Assembly (NCBI RefSeq): GCF_000417875.1
Contig: NW_006920896.1
Coordinates: forward strand, 151,307-182,352
Direction of reading: 5' to 3'
DNA length: 31,046 nucleotides
Source of the DNA: Pseudozyma flocculosa PF-1
Taxonomy: Eukaryota > Basidiomycota > Ustilaginomycetes > Ustilaginales > Ustilaginaceae
The translations under genes and the position numbers were made by a program. Under the pieces are notes generated by a model. That model did not search any database. It saw only the letters and a program-made list of their open reading frames with translations, and was not told the origin of the DNA. Below, in pieces: positions 1-8,642 of this stretch. The number at the start of each line of letters is the position of its first letter. Positions within the stretch are counted from its first letter, which is position 1.

Positions 1-99
1 CTGTTTGCGCTCGAGTACGAGCGCGGTGGCGCCACGGGCTACGGCAGCGGCGAGGCGATCCTCTACCGCGCGCGCGCCAAGGCGTCCAGGGCGGCCTAG
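1..99 (+). CDS. 3' end of an unrecognised protein-coding gene
   Basis: The first 33 codons of the window are open in frame 1 and end at a TAG at 97-99. They encode a short stretch rich in Ala, Arg, Gly and Glu, ending in an Ala/Arg/Lys tail (AKASRAA). Codon choice (C or G in third positions) resembles the neighbouring genes, which favours a real coding end over chance. Too little is visible to name a family, and the strand is not independently confirmed. A perfect 14-bp palindrome follows 7 bp after the stop. Confidence 0.45.
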   Translation: MFALEYERGGATGYGSGEAILYRARAKASRAA

Positions 100-106
100 C
101 AGGGTA

Positions 107-120
107 GGCCAGGCCTGGCC
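107..120. repeat. Perfect 14-bp palindrome just after a stop codon
   Basis: GGCCAGGCCTGGCC reads the same on both strands and lies 7 bp after the TAG at 97-99. Further CCAG/CTGG-type units continue to about 134. It could form a small hairpin in the 3' UTR of the upstream gene. No function is shown. Confidence 0.5.
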
Positions 121-516
121 AGGTCTGGCAGGCAGACGCGCGAGCTCGCCATCCGCGGGGGCCCATATCACTTAGCTGCCATCCTGACGATGATCGACTC
201 GGCCACCGTCGTCCATGTGGCCCCCGTCTGTGGCCCCGTCTGTGGCCGTGGCCGTGGGCGAAAGGAGAGCCAACAAAGGCAGGTTGAGAAAGCCGGCGGC
301 GGGGGCGGCGAAGTGGGAGCACGAGACGAGTCGGGTCGGAGGGCCAAGTGGGTCGGAAGCAGGGACAATTCGGAGTCGGTGCCGCTGCGCTGCTTGCTGG
401 CCGGCGTCTCTGCACGTCATTGAGATCTGCTGAGGCTAGGGGGACTCTCGGGCCGACTCCGACGACGGACGGCGGCGCGGCGATGGCCATCGATCTGGCA
501 GCCAGAGGGCAGCCGG

Positions 517-560
517 CCATGCCGTGCCGTGCTGTGCCGTACCGTGCCATGCCATGCCGC
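517..560. repeat. TGCCR pentanucleotide repeat tract
   Basis: A run of imperfect 5-bp units (TGCCG, TGCCA and a few variants) fills about 44 bp. The same unit in the opposite orientation (GGCAC/GGCAT) recurs inside the HAP3 intron at 18861-18890, so it looks like a recurrent microsatellite type in this genome. Confidence 0.6.
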
Positions 561-1120
561 GCCCATGCCGCGCTGGCGCTGGCGCTGGCTGTATGTGCCG
601 TGCGCTTTTGTTGCGCCCGCCCTGCTGCTGGCCTGCCGAAACACTGACCACTTGGCCTCCCCACGCGTACGTGCGGCCGTTCGGGCGTGTTCCGAATGGG
701 GGCCTAGCCGGGATGTCGATATGTACGTTGCCTTGCTTTGGCCGGCGTGGCCCCTCTGTCAAGGAAGGCGGTGGCATGCCGTACACTCTGTATGTACAGG
801 GCCAGCAGCCAGGAGTGCGGCAGGGCGACGGCCGTCCGTAAGCCGTTGCCGCCGCCGCTGCCGCTGGCGACCTTCGGTTGGCGCCTCATTGCTCGCCAGC
901 GAGGGCTGCGTTGACCGCTCTGGGGGGGGGGGGGCCTCGTTGCTGGCCCCACGTTGCTGGCCCACGCCCTCTACGCTACCCCACCTCGGCCGCTTCCTCG
1001 CTCGCCATCGGTCAGTCTGTATGGCTCTTCACCTTCACCCTCATCGCCGTCTCTTCTCTCCCTCAGGTCCTCGACCACCTCCCCTCTTCTTCTCACCTCT
1101 CGCCGGCACACCCCGTCTCG

Positions 1121-1144
1121 ATGCCGCCATGCCGCCCGCCATAG
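1121..1144 (+). promoter_or_regulatory. Eight-codon uORF overlapping the ALG3-GAA1 start
   Basis: An ATG at 1121 opens a 7-residue frame (MPPCRPP) that stops at 1142-1144. The proposed main ATG at 1129 lies inside it in another frame. The uORF ATG has a pyrimidine at -3 (T), while the main ATG has a purine (G) at -3, so leaky scanning to the main start is plausible. It could lower translation of the large membrane protein. Whether the transcript includes 1121 is unknown. Confidence 0.4.
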
Positions 1145-4100
1145 CACACTCGCCGACGTCGTCGAGACCCTCGACCGGCAGCGCCGGCCAAATGACCGCC
1201 AGGCGCATCGCCACCGACCTCGTCCGCCTCGTCGACACCGTGCTCCTCAGACAAGCCGGCTATCTCGTCCTCGTGCCCGCCCTCGTCCTCGTCGAGATCG
1301 CCCTCTGCGTCGCCACCATCCGCAAGGTCCCCTTCACCGAAATCGACTTCCAGACCTACGTCCAGCAGGCAAACCTCTTCCTCGATGGCCAGACAAACTA
1401 CGCCTACCTCGACCCTCCCGGCGGCAGCGGGCCCTGCGTCTACCCGGCAGGCCACATCTACCTCTTCTCCGCCTTCTCCTACCTCACCCGCAGCGGCCAG
1501 GATCTGCTCCCCGCCCAGGCCGTCTTTGGCGCCTTCATGATCCTCACCTTCTTTGCCATCGCCGCCCTCTACCGCGCCGCCGCCGCGCCCCCGCTCCTTC
1601 TCATCCCGCTCGTCCTGACAAAGCGCATCCACTCCGTCTTCCTCCTGCGCATGTTCAACGACCCGCTCGCCCTTTTCCTCGCCTACGCATCCTTTGTCGT
1701 CGCACAGCGAAACGCCTGGAGGTCTGCCTCGCTCGTCTTCAGCCTCGCCCTCAGCATAAAGATGAACGTCCTCCTCTTCCTCCCCGCCTTTGCCGCCGCT
1801 CTCTTCCTCTTTGCCGGCTTCGTCGGCCTGCTTCAGGGCCTCGCCCTCATCCTCGCCGCCCAGGTCGCCCTCGCTTGGCCCTTTATCGCCCACGACCCCG
1901 CCAGCTACCTCGCCTACGCCTTCAACCTCTCGCGCCAGTTCGAGTACCGCTGGACGGTCAACTGGCGATTCGTCGACGAGGACACCTTCCTCTCCCGCCC
2001 CTTCTCGCTCGCCCTACTCGGCGTCCACCTGTCGCTGCTCGTCGGCTTTGGCCTCTTTCGCTGGACCGGCCTGGGCCGCAAGCCCTTTTCCTGGCTCAAG
2101 AGGCGGTGGAGCAAGACGGCCGACGACGGGCGCATGTCGCAGGATCAAGGTACGTCTCGTCGTCGTCGCGGTGGCAGTGGCGGTGGCAGTGGCAGTGGTT
2201 CGAGATGCAGAGTCGATCGGACCGAAGCCCTGCCATCGTGGACGGGTGGCCGCATGAGGCCGCGGTGCGGAGACTTAGATGGCTCAGCTCACATACCGAC
2301 GCCCCCTCTCATTGTCCCAACCCGCCATTGTCCCCTTTTGTCCCGGCCCGCCCCCTCTGGCCGCGCGCGTCCGCACGCCTCCCTGCGGTCTCCCGTCTCC
2401 CGCAGCCCGCGATCTGCTGCTGTTGCTCTTCACCGCAAATCTCGTCGGCATCGTCTGCTCGAGAAGCCTCCACTACCAGTTCTACTCGTGGTACTTTCAC
2501 CAGATCCCCTTTTTGCTCTGGCAGGCCAACCTCCCGCTGCCCATCAAGTGAGTACCCGCCAGCTGCCTCGCTCTAGCACCAGCACCCGTCGATCATCGCC
2601 ACTTTGGCCTCGCTGACGCCGCTCGCCCGCCCGCCGCCCGCTCGGCCGCCCTCTGACCGAACCCAGATTCGTGCTTCCAGCAGCCATCGAGTGGTCCTGG
2701 AACGTCTTCCCATCCACCAACGCATCCTCTGGCGTCCTCCTCGCATCCCACCTCATCATGCTCGCCGGTCTCTGGACGTCTCGAAGCTACGGGCCGGACA
2801 CGCAGCTCTCGATCGCCAGCGATGGACACGACGCCGAGACCAAGGTGCGTCCCGCCACCGTTGCGGGCAACCAGGACGTCGAAGATGACCTCGAGGTCGA
2901 GCGCCTCGTCACCGGCAAGCCCCGAGCGCCGACCGCAGAGGTCGACCCAGCGACGAAGACGACTGAGCCCGAGGCACCGGCAGAAGATCTGAGCGAGGAC
3001 GGCGAAGAGGACGACGACGTCGTCGACGAGGAAGACGCCCTGATCAAGACCTTCCGGAAGCGCATCGCCGTGCGCAAAAAGGTCGTCGGAGCCATCGGAC
3101 GGGCCATGCCGACGATCCGACGCCTGCTGGTGGTGGCGGCGCTGGCGCTGCTCTTCGTCATACCAGACCCGCACTCTCCGCTGTCAAAGGGGGTCTACGT
3201 GGATGAGAACGCGCTCCAGCCGGGCCAGGCCCAGGTCTACTGGGACTACTTCGACGTCACCTACGCCGACATGGTGTCGGAAAAGGTGGATCGCATTGGC
3301 CGCTTCGGCGACCGCGCCGCCCGCGCCGAGCTCATCCGCTCCGAGCTGGCCTCGTACGGCCTCCAAGCGCATCTGCAGAACTACAGCTATCCCGCCGTCC
3401 TTGTCGCGCCCGCAGGCGAGGATCCCGAGGCGCGCACGGGCACCAACGTCTACGCGCGCTCGCCCTCGCCCCGCATCGACGGGAGGGAGGCCATCATCAT
3501 CTCGGCCAGCTGGCGATCGAGGTGGCGCGGTCAGAACGACCCTTTCTCCGAGCCGGATGCTGCCGCCCAGGCCGTCGACCGGGGCCTTGCGCCGCGCAGG
3601 ATCAATGTCCGCGGCATTGCCAGCCTGCTCGTGCTGGCGCGCTACCTCTCGACGCAAAACTTCCTAAGCAAGGACCTGATCTTTGTCGTGAGCGACGGCT
3701 ACCTCGAAGGCATCAACGCCTGGTCCTCGGCCTACTTTGACGGCCGGCCCGGTGGCGCGATGGAGCAGGGCGACAGAGACACCGCCGCCTTTGCGCCGAT
3801 ACACGACGGCGGGTCGCAGGTATGGAACGCCCTGTCGCTCGACTACCCGTCCGACTCGTTTTCCAAGCTGGCACTGCTCTACGAGGGCATCGATGGCCAG
3901 CTGCCCAACATGGACAGCCTCAACACGCTGCTCAAGATCGCCGAGAGGGTGGGCGACGGCGTGCCCGTGTCCTTGTACGGAGAGGTCGAAAGCTTCGAGG
4001 CGGCGGGCGCGTCCAAGCAGTCGTGGCTGAAGCCGTTGCTCGATCTGATCGGCATGGGCTGGGTCGAGACGAGGATGTACGAGGACGGCCTCCGCGCCGC

Positions 4101-5429
4101 GCTGCATCAGATGCGGCATGGTGCCACCGGTCAGACGACGGGCGCCCACGGCGTGTTCCAACGGTGAGTAGCAGCGGTGCAGCGGCGGGCATACCAAGCG
4201 TTCGTGCCCCTCTCTGACTTTCATCTTGCGCCTGCCTCGCCTCGCCCCGCCCTTTGTAGGCACCACATCGATGCCTTCACCGTGTTTGCCGTGCCGGCGC
4301 GCGGGCCGTACGGCTTCTACCACCTCGGACGCATCGTCGAGTCGTACGTGCGCTCGATGTCGAACCTGCTGGAGCGGCTGCACCACTCGCAGTTCCTCTA
4401 CCTGCTCGTCTCGTCTCGCCGCTTCGTGCCGATCGGCGTGGCCATCCTGGTGCCGCTGCTGCTGTCGATCTCGATGACGCTGTCCGGCCTGGCGGCGTGG
4501 TACCGCGAGGAGGAGCGCAGCTTGGAGAGGAAGAGGGCGTGGAGGTCGCGCGTCGGCCTCGATGCGGCCAGCGTCGAGGGCGTCGACGCCGACGCCGACG
4601 TCGACATGGAGGAGCCGTCCGAGTGGCAGACGCGCGGGCGGTGCGCCACGCTGTGGATCAAGCACGGCAAGGCGGCGGGCGGACTCGCCGTCAAGGAGAT
4701 CGAGGCTGAGGTCGAGCGGCTGCAGCAGACGGGGCGACCTTGGAAGGCTGCAGTTGCGCTCCTCGTCGCTGCCATATCGAGCGGCGCGCTGGTGCTGGCG
4801 CAGCTGCGCCGGTCCGACATCGAGCTCGGTGGTCTGGTGAGTGTACGCTGGGCATCGTCTCCGTCGAAAAACCCTGTTGCTCTCACGGCGGTCCTCTGAC
4901 GGCCGCTATACCGCCTTCCCTCTCACCGTCTCCCTCTGCGCGGTTCATCCAGTCCGGCAACACCCGCATCGCCGTCCTGGCTGCGACTCTCTTCATGCCC
5001 GCGCCGCTGGCCGCGCTGGTCAAGTACCGGTCACACTGCGCCGCCGACCAGCTGCGGCCGCTGCTCCGCACCGTCACGCTGCTCTACAGCGGCATGACGA
5101 TTGCGGTGCTGGCGACGGTTAACGTGTCGCTCGCCACGTTTCTTGCCCTCGTCCTGGTGGTGCTCCACGCCCCGCTGCCCTCTGCGCTCATGGCGTGGGC
5201 GCTGTCGTGGGCGCTCAACCCGCTCGTGATCCCGCTGCTGGTCGGCGCCGTCGACGCAGCGGGCCAGGTGACGGCGCCCCTCGAGACGGCCCTCTACGAC
5301 TGGAGGGTCACGCGCAGCCGGACGGTGGATACGTGGGCCCTCATCTGGTGGCCCGTCGCCGTCATCCGGGCCATCGAGGCCGCGCTGGCGCTCGCCTCGT
5401 CGTCGTCGGCGGCGGCGGCGTCGTTGTGA
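1129..5429 (+). CDS. ALG3-GAA1: ALG3-GAA1 fused reading frame (Dol-P-Man alpha-1,3-mannosyltransferase + GPI transamidase subunit)
   Basis: Five exons fit at 1129-2149, 2406-2547, 2667-4163, 4260-4836 and 4953-5429. Introns begin GTACGT or GTGAGT and end in AG. Phases match at each join, giving 1,237 residues. The N-terminal part (about 1-447) is a full ALG3 and the C-terminal part (about 516-1237) a full GAA1. Exon 3 runs from the ALG3 C-terminus through an acidic linker into GAA1 with no stop codon, so the sequence shows one bifunctional frame. ALG3 has no stop of its own. The only possible internal GAA1 starts are the ATG codons at 2758, inside ALG3, and at 3106, after the basic stretch that normally precedes the GAA1 membrane anchor. 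An in-frame ATG at 1021 is an alternative start. A GTGCGT at 2845 could serve as a donor and separate the halves by alternative splicing. Confidence 0.8.
2150..2405 (+). other. Intron 1 of ALG3-GAA1
   Basis: Donor CAAG|GTACGT and acceptor CCCGCAG. Splicing joins a phase-1 codon (G + CC) and links the ALG3 exon ending at 2149 to the conserved segment starting ARDLLLLLF. The intron contains a GGCAGT/GGCGGT repeat near 2169-2195. Confidence 0.8.
2548..2666 (+). other. Intron 2 of ALG3-GAA1
   Basis: Donor ATCAA|GTGAGT and acceptor ACCCAG. The phase-2 join restores PLPIKFVLP, a conserved ALG3 segment. Without splicing the frame would end at 2549-2551. Confidence 0.85.
4164..4259 (+). other. Intron 3 of ALG3-GAA1
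   Basis: Donor CAACG|GTGAGT and acceptor TTTGTAG. The phase-2 join (CG + G) produces [15 protein letters not shown], a conserved GAA1 segment. Read-through would meet TGA at 4165. Confidence 0.85.
4837..4952 (+). other. Intron 4 of ALG3-GAA1
   Basis: Donor GGTCTG|GTGAGT and acceptor TTCATCCAG, phase 0. It joins IELGGL to SGNTRIAVL and keeps the C-terminal membrane helices of GAA1 in frame to the TGA at 5427-5429. Confidence 0.75.
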
Positions 5430-5908
5430 GCCTTGATGCGCTCACCCGGCGCATACCCCCTCTCCCTTCCCTCGTTTGCCCATCGTTCCTCGTCATCATC
5501 AACGCATCGCACCTTGTACTTTTACGCTACGACGTGGTGCCGTTGTTTTCCACATCACACACTCTTTCGCTTATTCCCCCTCGGCGCTGCTCGCTGACGC
5601 CGTGCAGCGGGGCGCGAGGCGGTGTCGAGGCCGTTGGGCATCGTTGCGGGCTCGTCCCGCGCCCTTGGAGGTCGCATGACGACCAACGACGTTTGGAAGA
5701 GACGCCGCCTGCCGATCGTTTCAGGCTCTGATCCAGAGCCGAGGCCTCGACAGGGAGAGGCCGAGACGGCGTCGCGGGACACGATCGATCAGGCCCACTG
5801 GGCTGGCTGAGCGGCTGGCTGTGGTCGGGCGGCATCGATGGCAAGGCAAGAAGCACGACTCCCTACATCGTCGATGCGAAGACGGCCGCACCGCACCGCG
5901 GCTGGACC
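5430..5908. other. Convergent intergenic region, GAA1 / RAD10
   Basis: About 480 bp between the stop codons of two convergent genes. Small frames occur but none resembles a protein. It should hold the 3' UTRs of both genes. No other feature seen. Confidence 0.6.
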
Positions 5909-7087
5909 CTACACGTCGGCATCGGGGTCGGGGGCCATGCTGAGCTCCATGGCGAGCCGCATCTGCTCCTCCTCTGTCAGGTCCTCGAATTCGTCCTCGA
6001 TGACGTCGATGGCGCGCACCGGCGGCGCCACTGCGGTCCCACTGCCCGCTCCCGACACCGAGGAGGGCGCGGGTGGTGTTGGAGCGGCGGGTGCGCTCTC
6101 TTCGCTCGGTAAGAGGACGTCCGAGGTCGCCACCTCGACGGGACGGAGCGGCGCGTCCGTCTCGCCGTCTCCTCCACCCCCCGTCGTCGTCCCGGCCGCA
6201 CCGCCATCACCACCGCCACCGGCGGCGGCGGTCCGTCTGCGTTCGACGCGCGACCTCGTCTCGCCGACGCGAAACGGCTGGTGAAACACGTCGCGGAGGC
6301 GTTTGGCCTTGAGCTCGCCAAAGCCGGGGCACATGGCGAGTTCCTCGACGGTGGCCGTCGAGATGCGGCGGAGCGATCCAAACGTCGACACGAGAGTGAC
6401 GACGTCGGTCTTGTTGACGCCGCGCACGCTGGTGAGCACGCTGGCGATCTGGCTCATGTAGTCGTCGTTGACGCGCTCCTTGATCACGTCCGGCGGCTTG
6501 TGCTCAAACGACTTGTACGTCTCAATGTAGCGTCCCGCCTCCTCGGCCGACCAGGCCACCATCATCGTGAGGCTGTTGATGAGCGCCACCTTGGTCAGCT
6601 CGCGGATCGCCGTCTGGTGGTCGTTGACGTCGCACATGACGAGCAGCACGCGCAGCGTGTACATCTGCTGCAGCTTCTGGATGCGCGTGTGGATGTACTC
6701 GGGGTGCAGCCGGTGGTAGCGCAGGCTGAGAAACAGGACGCAGCTCGCCACGCCCACCTGGTAGTCGGGCACAATGTCGCCGTACTCCCATCCAACGTTG
6801 CGGATGTGCTGCAGCACCGGGTTGCCCCGCTGGCAGCTGTTGACCAGCACCGTGCTGCCGGCGCCCACGGCCCCGCGGATCAGCGGACGCGGCTTCGGCT
6901 GCGTCACGCCGCGGTCCTGGCCGGAACCTGAGCCGGATGGGGCGCTGGTCGTGGCGGCCGATGAAGTGCCCGAGCCGCTCGGAGCGTTGAGGTTGCGAGG
7001 CAGGCTCGATGCGGGTTGGAATGACGAGACGGGCCGCAGGGGCGACCCGCCATCGCGGCGGGTCGGGCTAGGACCGCCAGAGGCCAT
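5909..7087 (-). CDS. RAD10: ERCC1/Rad10 subunit of the XPF-ERCC1 DNA repair endonuclease
   Basis: A single exon of 392 residues. ERCC1/Rad10 pairs with XPF/Rad1 to cut 5' of lesions in nucleotide excision repair, crosslink repair and single-strand annealing. The non-catalytic nuclease-like domain is clear: VLVNSCQRGNPVLQHIRNV, then WEYGDIVPDYQVG and CVLFLSLRYHRLHPEYI, typical of ERCC1. A tandem helix-hairpin-helix domain follows (SQIASVLTSVRGVNKTDVV, then GSLRRISTATVEELAMCPG), which normally dimerises with XPF. The first ~75 residues are Ser/Pro/Gly rich. A tail of about 110 residues follows the HhH domain and ends with a UIM-like helix at 372-383. The ATG at 7087 is chosen because the frame upstream has only a TTG. 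The gene is convergent with ALG3-GAA1 and divergent from uL2. Confidence 0.93.
   Translation of the reverse strand: MASGGPSPTRRDGGSPLRPVSSFQPASSLPRNLNAPSGSGTSSAATTSAPSGSGSGQDRGVTQPKPRPLIRGAVGAGSTVLVNSCQRGNPVLQHIRNVGWEYGDIVPDYQVGVASCVLFLSLRYHRLHPEYIHTRIQKLQQMYTLRVLLVMCDVNDHQTAIRELTKVALINSLTMMVAWSAEEAGRYIETYKSFEHKPPDVIKERVNDDYMSQIASVLTSVRGVNKTDVVTLVSTFGSLRRISTATVEELAMCPGFGELKAKRLRDVFHQPFRVGETRSRVERRRTAAAGGGGDGGAAGTTTGGGGDGETDAPLRPVEVATSDVLLPSEESAPAAPTPPAPSSVSGAGSGTAVAPPVRAIDVIEDEFEDLTEEEQMRLAMELSMAPDPDADV
5939..5974 (-). other. UIM-like motif at the ERCC1 C-terminus
   Basis: Residues 372-383 read EEEQMRLAMELS, preceded by an acidic stretch (DEFEDLT). This fits the ubiquitin-interacting motif pattern acidic-acidic-acidic-x-phi-x-x-Ala-x-x-x-Ser, with the final acidic residue displaced by one. 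Called by pattern only. Confidence 0.55.
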
Positions 7088-8450
7088 GCTGACGAGGTGA
7101 GTGCAGGGTTCGATGAACAAGTGGTGCTGGGTGCGGATGGATGCGTGCGGTCGATGTGCTGGCGTTTGCGACGCTGATGCAGGCGGTGATGAGGGCAGTC
7201 GTCGATGCTGGTACAGATGCGGATGTGCTGGATCCCAAGGGGTTGGGATGCGGTATGATACAGTTGGTCGGTCGATCGGTCGGCGACGGCGGTCAGAAGG
7301 CGAGGCGGAACGGGGTATACGTCGATGGGAAGCGGGTGCTGGTGGCGACAGAGCGGAGGCTAGCGCAGCATGGTGGACTGTTCGGACAAGGGACGGGTGG
7401 GACGCGATCGTCAGCTACCGCACAGATCCACCACGTGGAGGACGAAGCGAGGAACGGGCCATCTGGCCTGGCCGAGCGAGCGAGCCTCTGCCCCTCAGCA
7501 TTGCAAGAAGTCTTTTGCTGGTCGGCAGCGGCCACGAGGGCCCTACGACAAGGTTGTGAATTGTGATGTGGTTGTTCATCTCGGGGAGGTGGAAAGGAGA
7601 CGCCGGGCCGCGGGGGTTTGCGGCCCGGGTGCCCGCATCGGCGGCGATCCAGGATCCAGAAGGCGTTCCACGTCCGTGCTCAAGACCACCACGTCTGCTC
7701 ACCTTGACAAGCGCGGGCCGAGCTCAGCGATGTGGTGGAAGAGCTGTGCAAGCCGGGCGAACGGCCGGAAGTGACTGGGAGGGAGTGGTCGGCTGAGCAA
7801 AGCGGTCAAGGTGCGCGCAGGGTTGGTGGGGGTGGCGCTGGTGTCCAGCGTCGCAGAGGTCAAGTAACGAAGGCAGTCACGGTCGGTCGAGGCACCCAGC
7901 CTGGCCTCGATGGCTGGCGGCAGTAACTGGGTCGATGGCCGAGCCGGTGATGGATAGCGGTCGGGCTGCAGCGACGAGCAGGAAACAGAGAACAAGGACC
8001 GAGTCCTGGAGCAGATGAAGATGTGGTTCGTGATGGCGAATGGCCGTGGTGCCGTCTCCACCCCGAAGAATACCGAGTCGCAGGCGGGAACGTCGGGGCG
8101 GGAAGGTGGAGATGGACGATGTTCGGCGAGACCGCGCGGACCTCTGCCAAGTGGAGGATGTGGTGGCAGCAGACGTCATGGCCGGCTACGAGCTGATTGA
8201 TGCCGGAGCCGAGTCTTGGGGAACTGTATTTCGAGGCTGGCAGCGTCGGCCGAGGCGTGCCACCACGGCGCCTTCGCAGAGGCCGGCGCCACCAGGAAAA
8301 TTCAGAAGCTCGGCACCGAATCGGCGCCTGACCCGCTTTGAGCGCGCCGCCCGTCAATCCGGAGCCCAGCCTTCGAATTTCGAGGACAGGCAGAGGCCGG
8401 GGGCGGGACGACGAGACGGCCAGAAGGGCGAGTGAGTGGGCCGCCAGTCG

Positions 8451-8480
8451 GGCCAGCCAGGCCAGGCCAGGCCAGGCAGG
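8451..8480. repeat. GCCAG/CCAGG tandem repeat
   Basis: Successive GGCCAG, CCAGG units fill about 30 bp roughly 165 bp upstream of the uL2 start. Similar CCAG-rich tracts occur at 107-134 and 27847-27873, always outside genes. Confidence 0.5.
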
Positions 8481-8566
8481 GCGAGGCCAACCTGCCGCTG
8501 GAGTGGGCGGGCGAGCCGTGGCGGGAGGCCGGCCGGCCGGTCAGCGAGCCAGGAGGCACCACCCAT

Positions 8567-8642
8567 CCCCGTCATCGCTCTGCACCACCATCCCCCACAC
8601 CCAACCCCCTCAACCCCCCCTCAAGGTCACCAACAAGTCAAG
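8567..8642 (+). promoter_or_regulatory. C/T-rich promoter-proximal leader of the uL2 gene
   Basis: The 75 bp before the ATG are strongly enriched in C, with A and little G (runs such as CCCCC and CCCCCC), ending CAACAAGTCAAG before ATGGGA. Pyrimidine-rich tracts around the transcription start are common in fungal ribosomal protein genes. The exact start site is not visible. Confidence 0.4.

Larger units (their letters stand above)
100..1120. other. Intergenic region upstream of ALG3-GAA1
   Basis: About 1 kb without a recognisable gene. It holds the palindrome at 107-120, a degenerate TGCCR pentanucleotide tract at 517-560, a run of 13 G at 922-934, and a pyrimidine-rich stretch from about 1025 to 1120 that looks like a fungal promoter-proximal or 5' leader sequence. 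The ALG3 frame stays open back to about 529, but the translation upstream of 1021 looks like non-coding sequence. Confidence 0.5.
1129..2844 (+). other. ALG3: ALG3 module: ER dolichyl-P-Man:Man5GlcNAc2-PP-dolichol mannosyltransferase
   Basis: ALG3 adds the first dolichol-phosphate-mannose-derived mannose, in alpha-1,3 linkage, to Man5GlcNAc2-PP-dolichol on the lumenal side of the ER during N-glycan precursor assembly. Family landmarks are visible in order: [12 protein letters not shown] at about residue 69 (the lumenal acidic motif), YPAGH at 105, [15 protein letters not shown] at 165, SIKMN at about 209, [12 protein letters not shown] at about 270, and after intron 1 the [17 protein letters not shown] segment. 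After intron 2 comes [17 protein letters not shown]. Many hydrophobic membrane segments lie between them. Length to the end of the last ALG3-like helix (about 430 residues) is normal for the family. The module then continues in frame into GAA1 instead of stopping. Confidence 0.9.
3049..5429 (+). other. GAA1: GAA1 module: GPI-anchor transamidase complex subunit
   Basis: GAA1 is the subunit of the ER GPI transamidase that helps recognise and position the GPI lipid for transfer to proteins. The module starts with a basic stretch ([11 protein letters not shown], from residue 516), a membrane anchor ([16 protein letters not shown]), then [11 protein letters not shown] (aspartate about 567), the hallmark after the first helix. 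The large lumenal domain has an M28-peptidase-like pattern: [27 protein letters not shown] and [21 protein letters not shown]. After intron 3 comes [28 protein letters not shown], typical of the family, followed by several membrane helices to the C-terminus. About 720 residues, against roughly 615-620 in yeast and human. The excess is mainly a charged cytosolic-type loop around 4500-4740. Confidence 0.9.
7088..8642. other. Divergent intergenic region, RAD10 / uL2
   Basis: About 1.55 kb between two divergent starts, so it should carry both promoters. Several open frames exist, the longest ATG-started one being 7141-7566 (+, 141 codons), but none has recognisable domains and composition is not convincingly coding. 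It contains a CCAGG repeat tract at 8451-8480 and the pyrimidine/CCC-rich leader of uL2. No tRNA or other RNA gene recognised. Confidence 0.5.

Noticed and set aside
529..1128. Extension of the ALG3 frame up to 200 codons upstream
   Set aside because: The upstream translation is Cys/Arg/Pro-rich with no ALG3 similarity and runs through repeat and homopolymer sequence; the open frame is explained by high GC.
1021..1128. In-frame ATG at 1021 as the ALG3 start
   Set aside because: The added 36 residues translate a pyrimidine-rich leader-like stretch. Kept as an alternative only; 1129 is preferred.
1093..1893. Glu/Gly-rich minus-strand open frame opposite ALG3
   Set aside because: Antisense shadow of a C-ending-codon gene; composition is exactly the complement pattern and no domain is present.
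3106..5429. GAA1 as an independent gene starting at the ATG at 3106
   Set aside because: It would cut off the basic segment before the first helix, leaves ALG3 with no stop codon, and allows no intergenic region. Not excluded without transcript data.
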